Source of the DNA: a virus
DNA length: 54,107 nucleotides
Virus record (IMG/VR): IMGVR_UViG_3300005617_000340
Coordinates: 1 to 54,107 of that record
Strand: one strand, 5' to 3'
The notes under the pieces are model-generated. The model was given only the letters and a program-made list of their open reading frames with translations, was not told the DNA's origin and did not search any database. The translations under genes and the position numbers were made by a program. Positions within the stretch are counted from its first letter, which is position 1, and each line of letters starts with the position of its first letter. Positions 1 to 9,607 of this stretch are shown piece after piece.

Positions 1-1422
1 CACTGGCGAAGTTTCTGTTCTCTGGATAGCAGCAGAGGAAGACACATTCGCAAGTAGCGTTCTTGTAATGACCGCTGTAGAACTTACATTGCTCTGCTCT
101 GTTCTGGAGATGGCGCCAGAAGAAGTAACACTCGATGTAACAGTGCGAGAGATCGCCGCAGACGACGAGACGTCCGAGGTTCTGGTTCGAGTGATAGAAG
201 CGGATGAAGAAACTTCAGTCGCGCCAACACCAGAGACCGATACAGACGCAGAGGTAGTACAGTCGCTTACTTCTCTTCGACTGATCGCAGCAGAAGAAGT
301 GACGCTTGTAGCCTGAACTCGAGTGATATTGAAGGCATCAGTGAGCGTGATTGCTTCACTGAAAGACAGTAAGAGATTAAGAACTTTTAGAAGCTCGTCG
401 GTAAGAGTAAAAGAATCGCTGGCAGTAACTCTATATTCGAGTAAAACATCGATGGAATCATTCCAATTCTCTGAAATATCATCGCTAACAGCTATGTTAA
501 GACCGATAGTGTGCTTTTCTGCATCAGCAAGCAGATTTATTGAATCTGACAGGGCCATTCTCTGAGCGAGCAGTAACTGATGAGCATCAGCCCAATTCGA
601 TATAGAATCGGCAAACGTAATATTGTAGGATTTGAGTTTTGCAACAGAGTCCGCCCAAGCATTCAGGTTGTCACTGAATGTCTTAGGGATGCCAGCCTTG
701 ATTGAAACAGCATCCGCCCAATTGTTGATACTGTCATTCAAGGTAAGAGTTAAGACAGAAGTAGTATAGGTAATGACTAGCTTTGGATCGCTGGTAGTTC
801 CTGATGTTTCAGCGCATTCCCAAAATACTACAGCGCCTCCCCTATCTGGAAAGGTTTCATTCAGTCCTGGTGTCGGCGCGATATTATCAATGTCGGCCAC
901 AACACGCATTCCAAAATGGGTTACACCAGTCTTTGAAATATTGCCGCGCCCTGTCGAGTTAAGTGTGAAGCTGAAATAAATTCCTGTCAGCAAGGTATCT
1001 ACTTCACAATCAGAATCCGACTGCGCAGTAGAACCGATCGAATTGAAGTCCGAGGTTGTATAAGTAACGTTTGAACTGATCGAGTTTGTGACCAATCGAA
1101 CGAATTGCGGCTCGATTGGAGCAGAGAGATCGGTATGCGAGGCTTGCGGCTTAACAGAAAGAGTCGCTGCGCTGATGGTCGCACCTGAACCGAGAGCCGA
1201 CGTATCGAAATTCATCAAGGCGCGAATTACACTGTAGTGATTAACTCCAAGAGTGACGCCAACTGAATTCTCAGTTGTCATCGTAACAGGACCGCTGGCA
1301 TCAATGGTGTCGGCCGTGCTGTGGGCGGTACTATAGCTAGTATTATCGTTTACACCAATGTCGCCGTCGACACTGGTTGTACCTGGATTTCCAGAATCCG
1401 GAAAGACAGTTAATACAGCCAT
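1..1422 (-). CDS. Repeat-rich tail fibre/decoration protein (C-terminus outside window)
   Basis: Open frame of 474 codons running off the left edge. It begins MAVLTVFPDSG. The N-terminal ~230 residues are a Ser/Thr/Asn-rich beta-type region with a phrase like NHYSVIRALMNFDTSAL, resembling secreted DNRLRE-like beta domains. Then follow copies of a phrase like LNDSINNWAD and, near the window edge, a ~14-residue repeat around SSSAAISRT. The same LSDTLNNWAD phrase occurs in the protein at 2437-5118, so the two share a module. First of the leftward structural block as read from the window edge. The role as an adsorption or decoration fibre is inferred from composition and position. Confidence 0.75.
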   Translation of the reverse strand, partial: MAVLTVFPDSGNPGTTSVDGDIGVNDNTSYSTAHSTADTIDASGPVTMTTENSVGVTLGVNHYSVIRALMNFDTSALGSGATISAATLSVKPQASHTDLSAPIEPQFVRLVTNSISSNVTYTTSDFNSIGSTAQSDSDCEVDTLLTGIYFSFTLNSTGRGNISKTGVTHFGMRVVADIDNIAPTPGLNETFPDRGGAVVFWECAETSGTTSDPKLVITYTTSVLTLTLNDSINNWADAVSIKAGIPKTFSDNLNAWADSVAKLKSYNITFADSISNWADAHQLLLAQRMALSDSINLLADAEKHTIGLNIAVSDDISENWNDSIDVLLEYRVTASDSFTLTDELLKVLNLLLSFSEAITLTDAFNITRVQATSVTSSAAISRREVSDCTTSASVSVSGVGATEVSSSASITRTRTSDVSSSAAISRTVTSSVTSSGAISRTEQSNVSSTAVITRTLLANVSSSAAIQRTETSPV

Positions 1423-1430
1423 AGGAGTCT

Positions 1431-1757
1431 CTATGCACGTTGCGCCCAAGCGATCAATACTGAATCGCTGACAATTTGTTTCAACGCTGTATCAGGATCA
1501 ATCACGACATTTTCAACCTCAATTTCGCCGACTAAAATGTTGTTCGTTTGTATTGTCCGCGTAGTCCCATCCGGAACTTTGATTGGAGGATTCCGAAATA
1601 TAAAATCATCTAGAAGCTCTGAACCATTCTGACTGGCCTTTATCCGCAAGATCAGATCATTGCCGTTATGCGACATAGACAGAATTCTAATTGTTACTCC
1701 TTCGACGACGAAAGGATCCGGGATAGAACATGCCGCTAAGATCTGAGCGTTTGCCAT
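1431..1757 (-). CDS. Small hypothetical protein in tail-fibre operon
   Basis: 108 residues, begins MANAQILAAC. One gap base separates its start from the stop of the upstream gene at 1759, and it sits 8 bases before the downstream fibre gene, so it belongs to the leftward tail operon. Mixed alpha/beta composition, no signal or membrane segment, no recognised motif. Probably a structural or assembly accessory protein by position only. Confidence 0.7.
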   Translation of the reverse strand: MANAQILAACSIPDPFVVEGVTIRILSMSHNGNDLILRIKASQNGSELLDDFIFRNPPIKVPDGTTRTIQTNNILVGEIEVENVVIDPDTALKQIVSDSVLIAWAQRA

Positions 1758-1758
1758 A

Positions 1759-2427
1759 TCAAGCTCCTACAACTCGAACTGCTGCTGCCGCCCCATCATC
1801 GAAACTTGCCCATGTAATTGAGACAGGACCAGTCCCAAGATGATAGCCGGCCGCCGCTTCATTCTGAAATGTCATATCATTGAAAGTTTGCACCTGGTCA
1901 AATACCGGATCTCCCCCGTCATTTGTACTTGCACCGATTCCCACCGCAGCGTCGTTGGCGGTTAAGTTTGTAGGAAGCAGAGATATTGTCGTTCCGCTCG
2001 TAGGAGTGTTTCCTATTGCAACATCCCCGAGAGGACATGGAGTGGTCTGATGTGCGTGTTCGAGCAATAACACGTTGACAGTGGCAGTTATATTGGAAGA
2101 GAAGTTAATTGTGATGTCTCCCGATCCAGCCGGCGCTGTAATAACCCAGATTAAAACCATTCCATTACCTAGTGAGGCTTGTTCTGTAACCACTTCTGAA
2201 GGCGTACCGGTGAGCCCTAGTCCCAAATCTATTGACATAATAGAAACTCCATCTGGCGCATTGGCTCCAACAAGCACCAGAAGAACCGGATTGGTTCCCG
2301 AGACAGTAATATCCTGAACAGCTAGCTGCCCTCCAAAGGCAGATGTCCCATCTATGTCGTCAACATAGGCTACAGCCGTACTTACGGTCGATCTCACATG
2401 CCATTCTCCTATAACTGTGGCCGGCAT
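1759..2427 (-). CDS. Structural protein, beta-rich
   Basis: 222 residues, Gly/Thr/Val/Asn-rich with alternating beta-like stretches (for example VLLVLVGANAPDG) and few charges, the composition of phage head or tail decoration proteins. Starts MPATVIGEW, 9 bases after the stop of the 2437-5118 gene. No catalytic motif is seen. A tail-tip or decoration role is inferred from context. Confidence 0.7.
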   Translation of the reverse strand: MPATVIGEWHVRSTVSTAVAYVDDIDGTSAFGGQLAVQDITVSGTNPVLLVLVGANAPDGVSIMSIDLGLGLTGTPSEVVTEQASLGNGMVLIWVITAPAGSGDITINFSSNITATVNVLLLEHAHQTTPCPLGDVAIGNTPTSGTTISLLPTNLTANDAAVGIGASTNDGGDPVFDQVQTFNDMTFQNEAAAGYHLGTGPVSITWASFDDGAAAAVRVVGA

Positions 2428-2436
2428 AGATCTCCA

Positions 2437-5118
2437 TCAACGAGCGCTGAAATTGTCCAGGTGGAATCCGGTTGTCGAAGATGCGGCTCCAGCAAAGCGA
2501 ACTCCAGCCTTCCCCGCGGCCGAAATTGCTGAATCAGTTACTGAAATCTCTGTCACTCCATTGACCAAAACAGAAATTGACGTGCCGCTCATGATTAGTT
2601 TAACAGTCTTACTCGTACCGTTAGTAGGAAGTTGGTTAGTACTGCTGCCAATTGTAGTTGCTGTGCCTGCCACGATCTTACGCAATTCCCAAGAAGTTCC
2701 GTTGTTCAGCCTGATGATATACATCGTATTGGCTGTGGTATCCATTCGACCGCATATAGCAGCATTGACGGAAGTTATAGCCGCAGCAAAGAAGTCTGCT
2801 TGAACGTAATAATCAGCCGATGGAGGACTTGCAGAATAGTAGTAAGCTGCCGTTCCGTTGGGGAATATCCGATCGGTTGCCGCATCAATCGTTGCTGTCG
2901 AGGTATATGAAGCGTCTGGATGAGAAACGATCGTTCCGCCTACTTCCGGTGTGTGAGAAGCCAACGTCAGATCGCTTGCTTCTGTGAATGTGTCCGTAGC
3001 AAAGTCAGATCCAAAAGCCTTCACAAATCCATCAGCCCAATTGTTGAGTGTGTCAGAAAGAACCAATTCTCCAGGCGTGGATGAAGTTGAAAAAGTCTGG
3101 TCGGCACTGAGAGCGTAGTTGCCAGCGAGATCGCGACTCTTGATTCTGTAATGATATAAGGTTCCCTGTGACAGACCGGTCAATGTCACAGAATGATGAT
3201 TAGCGAGCGTCGGATCGAAAGTAGTGATCTGGCCATAAAAGTTAGTCGAACCCCATTCAATTTGTGTTGTTGCTGGCTCGTCCGTATCCCATGTAATAGT
3301 CGCATCCGTTTGATTGGGAGTGCCGCTACTGATGTTGCTGATTACCGGATCTGTAAAGTCTTGAAGGGCAGGACCAATCTCTCCAACAAACGATTCGATA
3401 TTGGTATCGTGACCCCAGGCAGTTGCCGCTGCGTTTGAATGCGCGCTCGTAAATGCTACTGAGACTCTTCCATCGGTATTCGTGCTTGTTTGATCTATGA
3501 TTCTCGTCTCACCACCAACCGTGAGTTCTCCACCTATCGTTGTTTCTCCAGAGATCCCCAGGAATGTAGTGCCAGAGCCGGTGAAGTTGCGACTGCTAGC
3601 ACTGTTAGATATTGTGCCGGTAACAGTTCTATGTCGCAGTAGATTCATATTCGAGGCGAATATGAAACTGGCCGGGTATCGATTCGCTGTAATAACCTTG
3701 GAGAGATTAGCTCGAGCAGAAAACCAATAATGAGATTCAGGCGCCGGCGAACCGCCTGGGACTCCAAAGCCTGTTATACGAGTACGAAGATGGCAGAGTC
3801 TTCGAACTTCTGTACCATCGACTTTAATCAATATAGCTTCGTTATAATATTTCTTCCAGACACCAGCAGAGGCCCAATCCGCTCGGATGATTGTCGAGAG
3901 CAACGCCGTACCCAGGGCCGGATCGATACGTCCATCGTAGTAGCTGATAAGACAATAATGATGGCCTCGATGATTCGAAAAACTGAGATGTCCTGTCAGA
4001 TTAAAATCCGGAAATCCGAATAAACAAGTTACCGATCCATCTGACAGCTTGTACTTGAAGATCCCATTATTTGCACAGCCTGATGGAGGCGTATCAGGAG
4101 AATTCGCTCCATCTATGAGCAGAATCTCACTTCCATCTACATCTCTTCCAGTCGATGCGTGCCCTCCGAATGGTGCAATAGCCCTGATGAAATTGAAGTT
4201 CTTATCGTACATGATCATTCGTGCCAGATAACTAGCAGTCAGACCAGACGCAGTAGTAGTGAAGTTCGAATTGACTGTACAATGGAGATCGTCTTCTATT
4301 GAGATCACATAACGGCGCTGTCCTGAAGCTGTAATGTAAGCGCCTTGTGTAACCTGACTCAGGAAAGAAGTACCTGTTCCTACAATGATAGAAGAGCCGT
4401 TGGAGATAGCGACGGTGCCGGTAAGATTCCTGGTGGTATTTAATCTGGCTAGAACATTATTATCAGGTGTGACTTCGGCCCACAGAACATTCTCACTTGT
4501 CAGGCTGAAATTTTTAATTCCCCCGACCTTGCCTGTCGAGAATTGATAAACACAATACCTTTCACCGTCACAGAAGATGGGAATGTGATCTCCATCTTCA
4601 GACAGATCGACGTCGCCCCCACCAAAAGTGATGGAACTGGCGCTCGGCAATCCACCAGTTCCATCAAAAGTAGCAACGGTTGAATGTGTGGTGTTAGAGA
4701 TCCTAAATGATTTCAACTGATTGCTGTTGTGGTAATACAACAGGTCAGGATCTTTGGTGCTCCAATAGGCTTCAGCAGAGCCAGCAATACTCGGATTGAC
4801 AATCAGAGTGCCGTCAGAAGTACTTACTATTTTGTACCCGCCGCCGCCACCCGCAGAGATTAGCAACAGCATTGTGCTGTTTACGTTGAAGGCGCTGTGC
4901 GGTGAATACTCCTGGGTGAAGCTTTCATTAGCGTCGTCCCAATCCGAGACTTTCCTGATGATCGTCCCGTAATCATCGACATAGGTTGAGCCCTTCGCCG
5001 GGACCGTGAATCCTGAATTGTAGTTTGTTGGAACATGCGGAAGTCCGTCATCCAGCAAACCAGCAATAATTACGGCCGGCGAGCCGAGTTTTAATCTTCC
5101 TATGAACGACGCAGACAG
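2437..5118 (-). CDS. Large tail-fibre-like protein with FN3 and lectin-like domains
   Basis: About 893 residues if read from the CTG at 5118-5116, which directly follows the TAA of the upstream gene and has AAAGGAGC 7-8 bases before it. The in-frame TTG at 5058 is the other candidate, but the extra residues (GRLKLGSPAVIIAG) look like real coding sequence. The N-terminal ~500 residues resemble a beta-propeller-type surface protein. A fibronectin type III-like segment lies around ISNISSGTPNQTDATITW and LYHYRIKSRD. After a LSDTLNNWAD linker, the C-terminal ~190 residues resemble a LamG/concanavalin-like jelly roll ending GFHLDNFSAR. Probably binds host surface glycans. Confidence 0.8.
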   Translation of the reverse strand: MSASFIGRLKLGSPAVIIAGLLDDGLPHVPTNYNSGFTVPAKGSTYVDDYGTIIRKVSDWDDANESFTQEYSPHSAFNVNSTMLLLISAGGGGGYKIVSTSDGTLIVNPSIAGSAEAYWSTKDPDLLYYHNSNQLKSFRISNTTHSTVATFDGTGGLPSASSITFGGGDVDLSEDGDHIPIFCDGERYCVYQFSTGKVGGIKNFSLTSENVLWAEVTPDNNVLARLNTTRNLTGTVAISNGSSIIVGTGTSFLSQVTQGAYITASGQRRYVISIEDDLHCTVNSNFTTTASGLTASYLARMIMYDKNFNFIRAIAPFGGHASTGRDVDGSEILLIDGANSPDTPPSGCANNGIFKYKLSDGSVTCLFGFPDFNLTGHLSFSNHRGHHYCLISYYDGRIDPALGTALLSTIIRADWASAGVWKKYYNEAILIKVDGTEVRRLCHLRTRITGFGVPGGSPAPESHYWFSARANLSKVITANRYPASFIFASNMNLLRHRTVTGTISNSASSRNFTGSGTTFLGISGETTIGGELTVGGETRIIDQTSTNTDGRVSVAFTSAHSNAAATAWGHDTNIESFVGEIGPALQDFTDPVISNISSGTPNQTDATITWDTDEPATTQIEWGSTNFYGQITTFDPTLANHHSVTLTGLSQGTLYHYRIKSRDLAGNYALSADQTFSTSSTPGELVLSDTLNNWADGFVKAFGSDFATDTFTEASDLTLASHTPEVGGTIVSHPDASYTSTATIDAATDRIFPNGTAAYYYSASPPSADYYVQADFFAAAITSVNAAICGRMDTTANTMYIIRLNNGTSWELRKIVAGTATTIGSSTNQLPTNGTSKTVKLIMSGTSISVLVNGVTEISVTDSAISAAGKAGVRFAGAASSTTGFHLDNFSAR

Positions 5119-6402
5119 TTACTTGCTCCTTTTCTTCGGCTTGTGTCCATTGCCATAGCCGTTCGTCTTGGCGCTCAGACGTTGAGAGCGAATCTCCTTC
5201 ACTCCGGCCTTATCTCCCAACTTAGGAATCGACGGAGGCACTTTCCAAGCCCTCGCATATATATTGTAGCCTTGAAGCTCAAAGTCGATCCTCTTGAATC
5301 CGCGTTCCGTGAGCATGCCTTCAAGCACTTTGGGAGTGAAACAGAACTTGTGGAAGTTTTCGCTATAAGTTTGCGCTCCATAGAGAACGTTTAGAACATC
5401 ATCATTCATGGCGCCGGCCTTGATCTGATCAGCCGCCCACTCGATGTTCGGAAGGACGAGGCGCAACTCTCCATCCGGCTTCATGATGCGAATCCATTCA
5501 TCCAAGACACGATTTACATCTGCCCGGGGGAAATGCTCGAGGACGTGAGAACTGAACACCACATCCATTTCTCCGGTTGCGAACGGCAAAGAGCCTAAGT
5601 CCGCGCGATAGTCGACGCCGGGTAATTCTCGGATGTCGACTCCAAGAACTTCGCCTTCGCCAGTCTCGTATTTGCTCTCACCACAACCGAGATCGACAAT
5701 CTTCTTGTCGCCCTTCTTGACACCGGCTCTGCGCATTGGCAGGCAATCCGGAGGCAGTTTCGTTGGCTGCATAGTGTCGCAAGACCAGTGATCTGCAATT
5801 ACCGAGGCATCCGCCCAAATGGATCCGTCGCCGTATACGTCTTTGACCTGCGCACAGAAACTCAGATCTTCTGTCCAGACTTCTCCCTTGGGTACTCCAT
5901 CCCAATATGCCTGGAAGTTGTCGATCGTTCTGAAGTATGGCTTCTCTAGTTTCTTGAAGACGTCAACTCGGATCAGAGTGCAACCCATTGCAATCCCATC
6001 GACTTCAAAGAGTTCGCCTAAGTGCCAATCCCAATATGGCCCCTTACCAAGACCGCGGAAAATCATCGGCATCGGGGGAGGCGATTTGTGACAATAAATT
6101 CCACCAACCACCATCATTTCAGGGTGGTGCTCCATCTGATAAATCAATTGTCGAAGAGTGTGACCCGGTGCCGCCACATCTTCATCGAGAAAGAACAGAT
6201 ACTTGGAATTCTGCGCGATTGCCTGCTCTGCAAACCAGTTCCGCGCTTTGTCGATCGGCTGCATCCAGGTAGATGCGGTTGTCATGTTGAAGCACATGGG
6301 TGGGTGAAGCTGCGAGTAAGCAAAGATCATTTGGGGGTGAACGGGTCTTCCGGACAGAGGAATCCCGAAAGTCAATCCGGTAAACATCGGATATCCAGCC
6401 AT
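5119..6402 (-). CDS. Fused glycosyltransferase-methyltransferase
   Basis: 427 residues. Residues ~1-225 look like a GT-A glycosyltransferase (nucleotide-sugar donor): KYLFFLDEDVAAPG supplies the acidic metal-binding motif, and a later ...VDGIAMGCTLIRVDVF and TEDLSFC match this fold. Residues ~235-400 are a class I SAM methyltransferase, with the SAM-binding VDLGCGESKYETGEGE followed by LGVDI and an acidic SSHVLEHFP loop. A basic tail (KPKKRSK) ends the protein. It lies between tail-fibre and further glycosyl/methyltransferase genes, suggesting that it builds or caps sugars on virion proteins or host glycans. The two-enzyme fusion is seen in one open frame. Confidence 0.85.
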   Translation of the reverse strand: MAGYPMFTGLTFGIPLSGRPVHPQMIFAYSQLHPPMCFNMTTASTWMQPIDKARNWFAEQAIAQNSKYLFFLDEDVAAPGHTLRQLIYQMEHHPEMMVVGGIYCHKSPPPMPMIFRGLGKGPYWDWHLGELFEVDGIAMGCTLIRVDVFKKLEKPYFRTIDNFQAYWDGVPKGEVWTEDLSFCAQVKDVYGDGSIWADASVIADHWSCDTMQPTKLPPDCLPMRRAGVKKGDKKIVDLGCGESKYETGEGEVLGVDIRELPGVDYRADLGSLPFATGEMDVVFSSHVLEHFPRADVNRVLDEWIRIMKPDGELRLVLPNIEWAADQIKAGAMNDDVLNVLYGAQTYSENFHKFCFTPKVLEGMLTERGFKRIDFELQGYNIYARAWKVPPSIPKLGDKAGVKEIRSQRLSAKTNGYGNGHKPKKRSK

Positions 6403-6423
6403 AAGTCTCCTTCGATTCGAAAG

Positions 6424-7005
6424 TTATTTACGAGGTATCAAGGTCGCTACCAGGTCTTGAGCGGCCTCTTTCCAGAACGAAACGGCGTGCTGCTGATATT
6501 CTTGATTGCGCGCGACGATCATGGGATGCAATCCATATCCCAAGGTGTACTCAAAATCGCAAGTGTATCCAGATCGGTCGACATAATTTTGCGCGTCTCT
6601 CCATTGCTTATTCAACGTTGGATACCATGCTTCAGAGATCGGAGCTTCTTGATTTCCAGTATCTCCATACGCTTTAGCCGAAGCCCAATATGGAGTCATG
6701 ATCAACGCTTTGGCTCCAGGCTTGAGTACGCGATAAAGCTCATTAGCAAAATGAACTCGGTCCTTTTGTGAGAAATACTGGAGTAAATAATTTGCTTGGA
6801 CCTCATCTACGGAATCATTAGCCCAAGGCCAAGGTTGCAACAGATCGACAACCTGAACACCTTCCCATTCATTGATGTCGACTCCCAAAAAACCTTCGGG
6901 TTTGTTTTGCCCTTTGCCGGTACCGAGATCGAGTCTTAGTAATGTGTCGTCGGATGGAGTTTTGGGAGAGGACCATTCTTTGAATTTCAATCTTGATTTG
7001 CTCAT
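6424..7005 (-). CDS. SAM-dependent methyltransferase
   Basis: 193 residues. The SAM-binding loop LRLDLGTGKGQNKPEGF is followed by LGVDINEW, then a DLLQPWPW / VQANYLLQYF acidic segment and RVLKPGAKALIMTP, the order expected for a class I methyltransferase. Slightly short for the family. Its neighbour on each side carries a glycosyltransferase module, so a sugar or tail-protein substrate is likely. The substrate itself is not visible. Confidence 0.85.
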   Translation of the reverse strand: MSKSRLKFKEWSSPKTPSDDTLLRLDLGTGKGQNKPEGFLGVDINEWEGVQVVDLLQPWPWANDSVDEVQANYLLQYFSQKDRVHFANELYRVLKPGAKALIMTPYWASAKAYGDTGNQEAPISEAWYPTLNKQWRDAQNYVDRSGYTCDFEYTLGYGLHPMIVARNQEYQQHAVSFWKEAAQDLVATLIPRK

Positions 7006-7017
7006 ATTCTGTCTTAT

Positions 7018-7761
7018 CTAGTAAACAAAATCCTCTTCGAGTGAATAGTGTCCTACTTTCACAGAACAGTCAACAGCACATCTATAACCATATTTACGAG
7101 CATCCGACCAGAAGTAGAGATCTTGCGTGCTCAATCCATCTCTAGTTTGTGTAACAAACCACGGGCGCCGTAGCTTCTTGTCTTTGAACATATTTAGCCG
7201 CCAGAGATTAAATCCCATACCAGTACCGCAGCATTCGACCAACCCGCCAGTCGGATCTGGTAGTTGCGGTCTGAAATTCAGTTTCGGATCTTTCGGATCT
7301 CCCCAGATCTGCGCAACGCCACCAGCTTGTCCATCCCCTTGACGTCCCTTGGTAAAGTACAACCCGCCAATACAGGCAAATTGAGGATTGGCTTCCATCC
7401 GTTCTATCAGTCGCAGAACACCATCGGCCGGAGGCATATTGTCATGCTCTAACGTAAGTATCCATTCCCAGGTGCTCAACTCCGGATGAAGCAGGATCTG
7501 CTCAATTGCGGTTGAATAAGCTTCACCAACCTCCAAACCAATTGCGAGCATTCGTACAACAGGATTGTTGGGAGGGAAGGAGAGATTCCAATGACTCAAT
7601 GCGACTTTAGCTGCGATTGTTTCAGACGTTGGTAGTAAAACGATGAGTCGCTGTCTCTTCCAGGATTTGCTTTTGTCTAGACGAGATCTTGTTTTGCCGA
7701 GATCGCCGTTGTTGAGACCGGCAGTTTCCAGATTTTGAATGAGAAGTTGGGGCTTTTTCAT
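7018..7761 (-). CDS. Glycosyltransferase (GT-A fold)
   Basis: 247 residues. After a short N-terminus there is a Rossmann-like strand (RLIVLLPTSETI), then WILTLEHDNMPPADGVL with the Asp-x-Asp-like metal site, and later CCGTGMGFNLWRL and TQDLYFWSDARKYGYR, which match the phage GT-A family also seen in the fused protein at 5119. Likely acts with the adjacent methyltransferases on surface glycans. The acceptor is unknown. Confidence 0.8.
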   Translation of the reverse strand: MKKPQLLIQNLETAGLNNGDLGKTRSRLDKSKSWKRQRLIVLLPTSETIAAKVALSHWNLSFPPNNPVVRMLAIGLEVGEAYSTAIEQILLHPELSTWEWILTLEHDNMPPADGVLRLIERMEANPQFACIGGLYFTKGRQGDGQAGGVAQIWGDPKDPKLNFRPQLPDPTGGLVECCGTGMGFNLWRLNMFKDKKLRRPWFVTQTRDGLSTQDLYFWSDARKYGYRCAVDCSVKVGHYSLEEDFVY

Positions 7762-7770
7762 GCAGAGATA

Positions 7771-8874
7771 TTAATAAGAACTCTGGGCCCAATTCCAGTA
7801 AATTCTTTGATTGCTCGCAAGATTCCTCATGTCGGATGTCCCGACATTCGTAGGAGGAACCGTGCTGGTAGACGCATACGATCCGTGAAACTGTTGAAAC
7901 ATTGAAGAAGAATTAGAGACGGACTGACCTAATCTCTTGAACCCTTGCCCGACAAATTCAGATACATAGACACGACTCTGAGTTGTCATCATCGTTCCTG
8001 TACTATAGTTCGTACCGGAGGAACTAGATGAACTGCTATACATATTAGCAAGCCAATAATCTCCAGCCGGAAGCGTCGTTGCAAAGGGAAATAATTCAAA
8101 CCGACTACCAGTAATGTATGCTGCTACTCCTGTAATTAAATTATCAGCCAGGGTCGATGCCGCAGTGCTAACCGCAGTTGATGTAGAACCCGACTGCGAT
8201 GTTGAACTGTATGTCACTCCACCAGCGGTATTCCACTGAGCAGGGAAGCTGGCTGTTAAGAAATTGGAAATGACAACGCCAGTTGTTGTACCACCAACCA
8301 CACTAGAAGTAACACGACGCTCCCAGGTAAAGAGCATCGAACAATCGGCGCTCCAAATTGATTCGAGTCTTGTAGTGTTCGCTCCAGTTCCTAATTGATA
8401 AAGCGCAAGTTTGTTACTAATCGTTTGTGTGAGAGTTACCGATCCTGTGCTTACAGATGAATAGACAGCCCCATTCTTAAAGATCGAAGAATTAACGGCC
8501 ATCAGAATTCCAATCTGACCGCTCGTTAGCGCAAAGGGAAGGAAGAACGGATCGAAATACCAAGTGCCAATACCTGCTGTCACCATGTTCGAAGCTACCA
8601 CAGGCAAGGGCTCAAAATAGCCCAGAGTATCGAGTCCGGCTGTAAGTCCACCGGCGCCCGTCGCACTTGATAATCCATTGTTGAAAGAAAAGAGGCTGGC
8701 TATCTCGGAGCCGGTAAGCGAAAGAGTCAGATTGTGTGCCGAATTCCAATCGGAAGGACGAACAATATTTGTTGCTAGAACCGAAGCCGATCCACCAGAA
8801 CTATTCCCAACCGTGACTGTACCAGTCCAGTCGGCAATGGTGTCGCTCTTAGCATGTTGAATAGTAAGCGGCAT
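7771..8874 (-). CDS. Virion surface/decoration protein
   Basis: 367 residues, Ser/Thr/Gly-rich, beginning MPLTIQHAKSDTIADWTGTV. The phrase VRPSDWNSAHNLTLSL is typical of phage tail-associated surface proteins I have seen. Serine runs (SSSSSSG) mark flexible loops. It lies between a methyltransferase and a glycosyltransferase and may be a target of these enzymes (inference). Its start overlaps the stop of the methyltransferase gene by one base. Confidence 0.7.
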   Translation of the reverse strand: MPLTIQHAKSDTIADWTGTVTVGNSSGGSASVLATNIVRPSDWNSAHNLTLSLTGSEIASLFSFNNGLSSATGAGGLTAGLDTLGYFEPLPVVASNMVTAGIGTWYFDPFFLPFALTSGQIGILMAVNSSIFKNGAVYSSVSTGSVTLTQTISNKLALYQLGTGANTTRLESIWSADCSMLFTWERRVTSSVVGGTTTGVVISNFLTASFPAQWNTAGGVTYSSTSQSGSTSTAVSTAASTLADNLITGVAAYITGSRFELFPFATTLPAGDYWLANMYSSSSSSSGTNYSTGTMMTTQSRVYVSEFVGQGFKRLGQSVSNSSSMFQQFHGSYASTSTVPPTNVGTSDMRNLASNQRIYWNWAQSSY

Positions 8875-9440
8875 TAAAGTTCTAGCTTCCTCAGCAACGC
8901 GCCAGATGGCTGAGACTTGAATGCAAAGGCCAAAAGATTCATTCCATCGCTCGCCGTCATGACTTTTACAAATCCTGCTTCGCTCAGAGTCTTAGCAAGA
9001 GAATTCTCAAGGAATCCTGTTTTGTGGCAGTAGTACAAGTTCCCTTGAGAGATCATCTTACCCCATCCATAGATAACATCGTGAAATGATATAGGGCCGC
9101 CTGGAGAGTTGTACCAAATCTCATTAATATCCCGGCCGCTCGCTAGCGCTTCAAAGACCGCGCTCATGTCTGGAACTGCTATATGTGCAAAGCCGCTCGG
9201 CTTCAACACGTGAAGAAATCCCTTCAAAACAACAGGAACCTCGTGCCTATGAAAATGCTCGAGGTTCTGAAAACAAATGACGCCATCATACTTTGAGGGT
9301 CGAAGAGTTCTTAGCTCTCTTGCGTCACATACAATATCAGGATTGACTCTAGGATCTATATCAAGCGAATCCTGATTCCACCCCTTATAAATCTCAGGAA
9401 CATCTTTAGACCCGCCGCTGCCTACGTTTAGTAATCTCAT
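8874..9440 (-). CDS. SAM-dependent methyltransferase
   Basis: 188 residues. Begins MRLLNVGSGGSKDVPEIYK with the glycine-rich SAM loop at the extreme N-terminus, then SLDIDPRVNPDIVCDAREL, QNLEHFHRHEV and GFLHVLKPSGFAHIAVPD, in class I methyltransferase order. Such short forms usually act on sugars or small molecules in cell-surface glycan clusters. Start overlaps the stop of the small gene at 9437-9607 (ATGA), so the two are translationally coupled. Confidence 0.85.
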   Translation of the reverse strand: MRLLNVGSGGSKDVPEIYKGWNQDSLDIDPRVNPDIVCDARELRTLRPSKYDGVICFQNLEHFHRHEVPVVLKGFLHVLKPSGFAHIAVPDMSAVFEALASGRDINEIWYNSPGGPISFHDVIYGWGKMISQGNLYYCHKTGFLENSLAKTLSEAGFVKVMTASDGMNLLAFAFKSQPSGALLRKLEL

Positions 9441-9607
9441 TGCGGAGATTCTAGTAAAGAGGCAAGGTGTGGCGCAATGGTCAATTTTTCACCAAGCTTA
9501 CTCATTGCATCAGCCAGGGTTCTCCCAGAAGCTGCGACATCATACAAGCACACATACCAAATACCATGTGCGCTCAATACAATGTCGAGCTTCTGAGAGA
9601 AGTACAT
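9437..9607 (-). CDS. Small hypothetical protein (56 aa)
   Basis: A 56-residue frame, MYFSQKLDIVLSAHGIWYVC..., read leftward. Its ATG overlaps the TGA of the structural gene ending at 9607 and its TGA overlaps the ATG of the methyltransferase at 9440. This double overlap strongly supports it as real although it is short. No recognised domain. Confidence 0.65.
   Translation of the reverse strand: MYFSQKLDIVLSAHGIWYVCLYDVAASGRTLADAMSKLGEKLTIAPHLASLLESPQ

Noticed and set aside
68-979. Rightward open frames across the first kilobase
   Set aside because: They are shadows of the leftward repeat-rich fibre gene (1-1422), whose protein is coherent and whose repeats explain the long open frames on the other strand.
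6022-6771. 249-codon rightward frame
   Set aside because: Lies across the leftward GT-methyltransferase and methyltransferase genes, which have clear motifs. The rightward product has no protein-like pattern.
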